64,000 nt of DNA from Caulobacter sp. CCUG 60055 (GTDB lineage: Bacteria; Pseudomonadota; Alphaproteobacteria; Caulobacterales; Caulobacteraceae), in the NCBI RefSeq assembly GCF_022750545.1, contig NZ_PUIC01000008.1, positions 226,674-290,673 of the forward strand, in the 5' to 3' direction. The translations under genes and the position numbers were made by a program. The notes beneath the pieces were generated by a model, which was not told where the DNA came from, did no database searches, and saw only the letters and a program-made list of their open reading frames with translations. Below, piece after piece: positions 57,923 to 64,000 of the stretch. Numbering within the stretch: the first letter of the stretch is position 1; each line of letters opens with the position of its first letter.

Positions 57923-58450
57923 TTAGCCGACGACGCGCAGGTTGGTCGCCGAGGTCTTGCCCGAGCGACGATCCTGTTCGAGCTCGTAGCTCACCGCCTG
58001 GCCTTCCGACAGGCCGCGCAGGCCAGCCTGCTCGACCGCGGAGATGTGCACGAACACGTCGCCGCCGCCGTCGTTGGGCTGGATGAAGCCGAAGCCCTTG
58101 GTCGGGTTGAACCACTTGACGACGCCGTCGCCCGTGCCGCCGGTCGCCGAACGCTCGGACGAGCGCTGCGGACGATCGAACGAGCGCTGCGGACGGTCGA
58201 ACGACCGTTCACGCCGCGGGGCCGCCGACGGCTCGCCGGCGGCGAGCAGTTCGAGCGCGCCCGCCGACAGCTTCCCGGAGCGGCGATCCTGCTCCATCTC
58301 GTAGGCGACCTGATCGCCTTCGTTCAGACCATGGAGACCAGCCTGTTCGACAGCCGAGACATGGACGAAAACGTCTGCGCCGCCGTCATCCGGCTGAATA
58401 AACCCAAACCCCTTGGTCGAATTGAACCACTTGACCGTACCGCGAGCCAT
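57923..58450 (-). CDS. Double cold-shock-domain protein
   Basis: The 175-residue protein from ATG 58450 ([18 protein letters not shown] upstream) contains two cold-shock domains. Each has RNP1 (KGFGFIQ at 13-19 and 118-124) and RNP2 (VFVHVSAV at 27-34, VFVHISAV at 132-139). They bind single-stranded nucleic acid and melt RNA structure. A basic linker (about 75-105) contains two exact SFDRPQR copies. Two-domain CSPs are typical of Caulobacter (CspC/CspD class), where they act in stationary phase or at low temperature. Which orthologue this is cannot be told. Confidence 0.93.
   Translation of the reverse strand: MARGTVKWFNSTKGFGFIQPDDGGADVFVHVSAVEQAGLHGLNEGDQVAYEMEQDRRSGKLSAGALELLAAGEPSAAPRRERSFDRPQRSFDRPQRSSERSATGGTGDGVVKWFNPTKGFGFIQPNDGGGDVFVHISAVEQAGLRGLSEGQAVSYELEQDRRSGKTSATNLRVVG
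58161..58202. repeat. Two tandem 21-bp repeats inside the cold-shock gene linker
   Basis: Units 58161-58181 and 58182-58202 differ at a single base. They encode two SFDRPQR heptads in the linker between the cold-shock domains, in frame, so length changes by whole units would keep the frame. Confidence 0.85.
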
Positions 58451-58830
58451 ATCTCGTCCTGAAAAATTGACCGCCTTCGGACGGCCGTTATGAGCCGGCT
58501 GGCGACCGGCGGGATTCCCGATTTCATCATCTACCCGGAAATCTGGGCGCACGCTAGGAACACCTGCGCTGACGCGGGCTATTTGTCACATGACGATGCA
58601 GATCGGCCTCATCGAAGTTTAGCCCAGTCCCATCAGAATGCGCACGCTGGCGCCGGGCGTCAAGGTTGCGGGGGCGTCGTCCGCCGCTTTAGATCGCCCG
58701 GCGGCCCGTCTTCGGCGTGGTCAATTGACGCCAGGATAGAAGTCAACAGCGATATGCGCCAGGCGCAAGGCGCGCGAGCGTCGATCCGGCAAGTTTTTGA
58801 GCTTCTGCGGCGTCGGCGGGAGAAGAAGAG
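58451..58830. other. Gene-free region between cold-shock gene and tRNA-Thr
   Basis: This 380-bp stretch holds the promoter and probably a long 5' leader of the minus-strand cold-shock gene. I see no convincing protein gene: the only plus-strand frame here runs into the tRNA gene. No clear terminator or known RNA motif is recognised, though a folded thermosensing leader would be typical of cold-shock genes. Confidence 0.5.
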
Positions 58831-58906
58831 TGGTGCCGGTTACAGGGATCGAACCCGTGACCTTCGGTTTACAAAACCGCTGCTCTACCAGCTGAGCTAA
58901 ACCGGC
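58831..58906 (-). tRNA. tRNA-Thr (anticodon UGU)
   Basis: On the minus strand the acceptor stem GCCGGTT (from 58906) pairs with AACCGGC, followed by discriminator A and an encoded CCA (58831-58833). The D-arm GCTC...GAGC, anticodon loop TTTGTAA (anticodon TGT) and T-loop GTTCGATCCC are all present, giving 76 nt. It decodes ACA/ACG-type threonine codons. An inverted pair GAAGAC/GTCTTC at 58914-58928 lies just upstream. Confidence 0.96.
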
Positions 58907-59144
58907 GTCTTGGGAAGACTGCGTCTTCAGGGGCGTCGAGGATGCGCCGTGCGCAAACCACAGGAGCGTTTCGCGAGCTGCGTCATTCTCCGCATCTTTA
59001 GCCGCGTCCCAGCGTCGTAGGCAACCGTTTCGCGGGCCGCCGGCCATGAAGCGCATCGAATAGCGAAACTGGCGCCGCCCGGCGTTCCAAATCGGGCAAA
59101 TCGAGTAATGCTGCGGCTCCTGTCGTCCCAAGGACCCGCCTCTC

Positions 59145-60116
59145 ATGCTGAGCGCCTATCCGCGCCTTCCGGACCACGCCGACGCCGGTCCGATCCACCC
59201 GTCAGCCATCTGGATCGACCTTTTCAACGCCGACGCCGACGAGATCGGCGCCGTCGAGGCCATGCTCGGCGTGCGGATTCCCTCGCGCGAGGCCTTGAGC
59301 GAGATCGAGGTGTCCAGCCGGCTGCGGACGGAGCAGGGGGTGCTCTATCTCAGCACCCCGATGATGTCGCAGTCGGAAAGCGAGGAGCCCTACCTGTCGC
59401 CGGTGGGGTTCGTGCTGGCGCCGACGGCCCTGATCACCATCCGTTTCGACCGGTTCAAGTCGTTCGCGACCGCCGCCGAGGCCATCCAGGCGCTGGGCAA
59501 GCCGTGCGACGCCCTGGGGGCGTTCACCCTGCTGGTCGAGGCGGTGATCGATCGCCAGGCCGACCTGCTGGAACGTTGCGGCGCCGAGCTCACCGGCATC
59601 TCCCACAGCGTGTTCTCGATCCGGGACCTGCAGTCCTCGAAGGCGGTCCGCACCAATGTCGGCCACCGCCGCCTGCTGGCCTCGCTCGGGCGGCTGGGCG
59701 ACCGGCTGTCGGAACTGCGGGCTGTGCTGCTGGGCCTGGGGCGGATCGCGCCGTTCGTTCTGGAGATCAAGCGCAAGGGCGAGCAGCCGCTCGACGAATA
59801 CGACAGCCGCCTGCAGGCCGCCAAGCAGGACATCCAGTCGCTGATCGACTACGAGACGCACCTCACCGACAAGGTGCAGTTCCTGCTCGACGCCGTGCTG
59901 GGCCTGATCAACATCCAGCAGAACGACATCTTCAAGGTGCTGACCATCGCCTCGGTGGTCGGCATTCCACCGACCCTGGTGGCCAGCATCTACGGCATGA
60001 ACTTCGCCAACATGCCCGAACTGCACTGGAACTTCGGCTATCCGTTCGGCTTGGCGGTGATCCTGGTGTCGACGCTGGCGCCCATCGCCTGGTTCAAGTG
60101 GCGGGGCTGGTTCTAG
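59145..60116 (+). CDS. CorA-family magnesium/metal ion channel
   Basis: The 323-residue protein has the CorA layout: a large soluble alpha/beta domain, a long stalk helix (about 210-275) and two C-terminal membrane helices. The selectivity motif YGMN is at about 282-285, followed by FANMPELHWNFGYP, the CorA loop. It should form a pentameric channel for Mg2+, Co2+ or Ni2+, though some relatives export Zn2+ (ZntB). No Mg2+-riboswitch is apparent in the 238-bp region upstream. Confidence 0.92.
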   Translation: MLSAYPRLPDHADAGPIHPSAIWIDLFNADADEIGAVEAMLGVRIPSREALSEIEVSSRLRTEQGVLYLSTPMMSQSESEEPYLSPVGFVLAPTALITIRFDRFKSFATAAEAIQALGKPCDALGAFTLLVEAVIDRQADLLERCGAELTGISHSVFSIRDLQSSKAVRTNVGHRRLLASLGRLGDRLSELRAVLLGLGRIAPFVLEIKRKGEQPLDEYDSRLQAAKQDIQSLIDYETHLTDKVQFLLDAVLGLINIQQNDIFKVLTIASVVGIPPTLVASIYGMNFANMPELHWNFGYPFGLAVILVSTLAPIAWFKWRGWF

Positions 60117-60191
60117 CCCAGGCCATTCATGCGGTTTTGCGTCGCGCCCGCACCGGCCTTATATGCCGCGTCCATTTCACGAAGCGAGCCC

Positions 60192-61901
<1,710 letters not shown>

Positions 61902-61935
61902 GGCTCAGGCGCCGGGCGTCGGCGACCCGCACGGG

Positions 61936-62652
61936 TCACCGATGCTTTTCGTGCTTTTCGATTTCCTTGGGCGTGATGTCGATCGGATTGGGCGCGGCGG
62001 CGTTGTAGGCGGGCACCTCGTTCAGATCCATGACCACGCTGCGGTGGCCCTCCCAGATCATGTGCAGGGCGACGTAGATCACGATGAGCAGGCCGACATA
62101 GCCGATCCAGCGGTGCTTCTGCAGCAGGTTGGCGATCCAGGTCGCCGCCAGCCCCATCAGCACGATCGACAGCAGGAGGCCGAACACCATGATCATCGGG
62201 TGCTCGCGCGCCGCCCCGGCCACGGCCAGGACGTTGTCCAGCGACATCGACAGGTCGGCGATGAAGATCTGCAGGAACGCCTGACGGAAGGTCTTGGGCG
62301 GCTGCTCGATGGCGTGAGCCTCGGCGTGGCCCTGGGCGCGCAGTTCGCGCCACATCTTCCAGCACACCCACAGCAGCAAGAGGCCGCCGGCCAGCAGCAG
62401 GCCGATCAGGCCGAGCAGCCAGGTGGTGATCAGCGCGAAGCCGATGCGCATGGCTACCGCCGCGCCCAGGCCGTAGAGGATGACCTTCTTGCGGTCCTTC
62501 TCCGGCAGGCCCCCGGCGGCCAAGCCCACGGCCACGGCGTTGTCGCCGGCCAGGACGAGGTCGATCATCAGCACCTGGAAGAAGGCGGTGAGCGGCGCGG
62601 CCCATCCGCCGGCGATGTCAGCGAGCACTGGCAAGGTCATGCCGACTGACAT
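61936..62652 (-). CDS. TerC-family integral membrane protein
   Basis: The 238-residue protein has about seven membrane helices. It carries the TerC acidic motifs DLVLAGDNAVAVGLA (about 30-44) and FIADLSMSLDNVLAVAGA (about 121-138), whose Asp/Asn residues likely bind a metal. TerC/Alx proteins are linked to tellurite resistance or manganese export. No ter operon is near, so a metal-handling role is likely but unproven. The gene is convergent with metG, and its TGA lies within a GGTGACCC/GGGTCGCC hairpin. Confidence 0.88.
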   Translation of the reverse strand: MSVGMTLPVLADIAGGWAAPLTAFFQVLMIDLVLAGDNAVAVGLAAGGLPEKDRKKVILYGLGAAVAMRIGFALITTWLLGLIGLLLAGGLLLLWVCWKMWRELRAQGHAEAHAIEQPPKTFRQAFLQIFIADLSMSLDNVLAVAGAAREHPMIMVFGLLLSIVLMGLAATWIANLLQKHRWIGYVGLLIVIYVALHMIWEGHRSVVMDLNEVPAYNAAAPNPIDITPKEIEKHEKHR

Positions 62653-62697
62653 GCGCGAGCATGGTTATTTGTGCAAGGCGGGGGTGCGCGGTTTGTC

Positions 62698-63516
62698 TCA
62701 CCCGCGCGGGCGTGACGCCTCGTAAAGCGCCACCGCCGCCGCCGCCGAGACGTTCAGGCTCTCGAAGCCGCCGGGCATCGGGATCTTGGCCAGGACGTCG
62801 CAGTGCTCGGCCACCAGCCGGCGCAGGCCTTCGCCTTCCGAGCCCATGACCAGCACCGTAGGGGTTCCATCGAGAACCTGGGCCAGGTCGCCCTCGGCGC
62901 TCCCGTCCAGTCCGACCGCCCGCCAGCCGAGGTCGGCCAGACGCTCCAGGGCGCGCGACAGGTTGACCACGCGCGCGTGGGGAATGAGGTCGACCGCGCC
63001 GGCGGCGGCCTTGGCCAGGGCGCCGTCCAGGGCCGGGGCGTGGCGGTCCTGGACGATGACGCCCTTGGCGCCGAACGCGGCGGCCGAGCGGAAGATGGCC
63101 CCGACATTCTGGGGGTCGGTGACCTGGTCGAGCATCAGCAGAAGGCCGCTGGCTGGCGCGCCCAGTTCGTCGATCGAAGCGGAGTCCAGGGACGGCGACT
63201 TCAGCGCCACGCCCTGGTGCACGGCCCCTTGCGGCAGCAGCTGGGCGATGGCGGCGTTCTCGGCGACTTCGAGCGAATCGACGCGGCCGAATTTCTGGGT
63301 GATCTGCCTGGCCCGCTCGGCGGTGGCGAGCAGGCGCTTGGGCGCCTCGCGCCGGGGGTTGGCCAGGGCCGCTTCGACCGCATGCCAGCCCCACAACCAG
63401 TCGTAACCCTCTTCCCGCACATGCCTTTTCGGCGCGTCGCGGCGCCCGGAATGGGCCGGTTTGCGATGATGGTCAGAACGCGATTTGCGGTCGTTGCGTT
63501 CGTGGGAAGAGGACAC
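62698..63516 (-). CDS. rlmB: 23S rRNA 2'-O-methyltransferase RlmB (SpoU family)
   Basis: RlmB methylates a 23S rRNA guanosine. The frame remains open to 63840, but that would cross tRNA-Tyr on the other strand, so I place the start at GTG 63516 (272 residues, SSSHERNDRKS after the initiator) with GGAGCG upstream. After a basic tail, [11 protein letters not shown] marks the substrate-binding domain. The SPOUT knot motifs LDQVTDPQNVGAIFRSA, MGSEGEGLRRLV and PMPGGFESLNVSAAAAVAL-like follow in order. The start codon is uncertain. Confidence 0.9.
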   Translation of the reverse strand: MSSSHERNDRKSRSDHHRKPAHSGRRDAPKRHVREEGYDWLWGWHAVEAALANPRREAPKRLLATAERARQITQKFGRVDSLEVAENAAIAQLLPQGAVHQGVALKSPSLDSASIDELGAPASGLLLMLDQVTDPQNVGAIFRSAAAFGAKGVIVQDRHAPALDGALAKAAAGAVDLIPHARVVNLSRALERLADLGWRAVGLDGSAEGDLAQVLDGTPTVLVMGSEGEGLRRLVAEHCDVLAKIPMPGGFESLNVSAAAAVALYEASRPRG

Positions 63517-63679
63517 TATAAGACGCGCTCCGATTTGGGGCCTTGAGGCCTCCGTGACACGGCCGGCCTGGCTCTTAGCACCGGTCGCAACCGTTAGCGG
63601 AGGCTTTTGTTCTCGTCGGGCCCGGTTCGCCGGTCCTGGCAGGACGACGCAACAGGGAGCCAGAGAGTTCACGCGCGCT

Positions 63680-63763
63680 GGGGGAATGTCCCGAGCGGCA
63701 AAGGGGGCGGACTGTAAATCCGCTGCGAAAGCTTCGAAGGTTCGAGTCCTTCTTCCCCCACCA
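63680..63763 (+). tRNA. tRNA-Tyr (anticodon GUA)
   Basis: The acceptor stem GGGGGAA (63680-63686) pairs with TTCCCCC, followed by A and an encoded CCA at 63761-63763. Anticodon GTA is at 63714-63716. A long variable arm (class II tRNA) and T-loop GTTCGAGTCC are present. The 84-nt length fits tRNA-Tyr. Confidence 0.97.
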
Positions 63764-63859
63764 CGCGCGAGAATTCTAAGGTTCTTGAAGGAAGGCGAAG
63801 GCGCCGGATGAAACAGGAGATTTGCGGCGCGTCCCGCCACCGAAGTAAACGCGCTTTGG

Positions 63860-63933
63860 GCGGGTATAGCACAATGGTAGTGCAGCAGCCTTCCAAGCTG
63901 AGGATGCGGGTTCGATTCCCGCTACCCGCTCCA
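63860..63933 (+). tRNA. tRNA-Gly (anticodon UCC)
   Basis: The acceptor GCGGGTA (63860-63866) pairs with TACCCGC, then T and an encoded CCA at 63931-63933. Anticodon TCC is at 63892-63894, and the T-loop GTTCGATTCC is present. It lies 96 bp after tRNA-Tyr and 47 bp before tuf, the tRNA-Tyr/tRNA-Gly/tuf order typical of alphaproteobacteria. Confidence 0.97.
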
Positions 63934-63980
63934 GATCCCTCTTCCACCTCCAACACCCTGTCCGCGCGAAGGTTAAGACG

Positions 63981-64000
63981 ATGGCCAAGGAAAAGTTCGA
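63981..64000 (+). CDS. tuf: Elongation factor Tu, first codons (runs off window)
   Basis: The last 20 bases encode MAKEKF plus part of the next codon, which is the start of alphaproteobacterial EF-Tu (MAKEKFER). AAGG lies 11 bases upstream. Its position after tRNA-Tyr and tRNA-Gly supports tuf. Only the start is visible. Confidence 0.85.

Noticed and set aside
58490..58900. A plus-strand 136-codon frame in the gap after the cold-shock gene
   Set aside because: It runs into the tRNA-Thr gene and has no ribosome-binding site or family resemblance.
63517..63840. N-terminal extension of rlmB to an upstream ATG
   Set aside because: It would cross tRNA-Tyr on the opposite strand and adds 108 residues unlike the RlmB family.

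Overview
The window looks like chromosomal DNA of a high-GC alphaproteobacterium of the Caulobacterales, in the Caulobacter/Phenylobacterium range; the genus cannot be fixed from sequence alone. The evidence is the division/cell-wall (dcw) gene order, a full CtrA box plus two GANTC sites in front of ftsZ, a FlaEY-like flagellar protein, a two-domain cold-shock protein, and strong GC bias with GTG/TTG starts. Nothing looks like a prophage, insertion sequence, CRISPR array or integrative element.

Layout. 1-10.3 kb holds housekeeping and accessory genes: the 3' part of metH, a secreted unknown protein, an oplA-type 5-oxoprolinase, a TerB/J-domain protein divergent from it, a small membrane protein with a strong terminator, an MDR oxidoreductase, a DMT permease, an AmpD-like amidase with a peptidoglycan-binding domain, and a GNAT acetyltransferase. 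10.35-10.74 kb is the RNase P RNA gene. 10.8-35.4 kb is the dcw cluster: mraZ-rsmH-ftsL-ftsI-murE-murF-mraY-murD-ftsW-murG, then an antisense 931-residue FlaEY-like gene, murC-murB, two unrelated genes (an ABM-fold protein and an M28 peptidase), ddl-ftsQ-ftsA, a YdeI/OmdA-family gene, and ftsZ under its own cell-cycle-type promoter. lpxC, bamD, recN and ligA follow on the same strand. The tight overlaps from mraZ to murD suggest one long transcript making lipid II and the division machine.

41.7-58.5 kb is a mixed region: a membrane protein, a DUF2147 protein, an aminopeptidase P, prmA, an arylamine N-acetyltransferase, a class II aldolase-like protein, an RND efflux pair, a large transketolase/PDH-E1-like ThDP enzyme, an NTF2-like protein, a lipoprotein cytochrome c, arfB, a DUF188 protein, a secreted unknown protein, a DUF3297 protein and a double cold-shock protein. 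58.8-64 kb holds tRNA-Thr(UGU), a CorA transporter, metG, a TerC protein, rlmB, tRNA-Tyr(GUA), tRNA-Gly(UCC) and the first codons of tuf.

No convincing new multi-gene system is present. The points most worth a second look are regulatory or positional: a triple CCCA repeat with 10-bp period just upstream of mraZ (a likely MraZ operator in inverted orientation), the ftsZ promoter with its CtrA box and GANTC pair separated from ftsA by a ydeI-like gene, the flagellar-type beta-propeller gene lying antisense inside the dcw cluster, and several unexplained inverted repeats in divergent or promoter regions.
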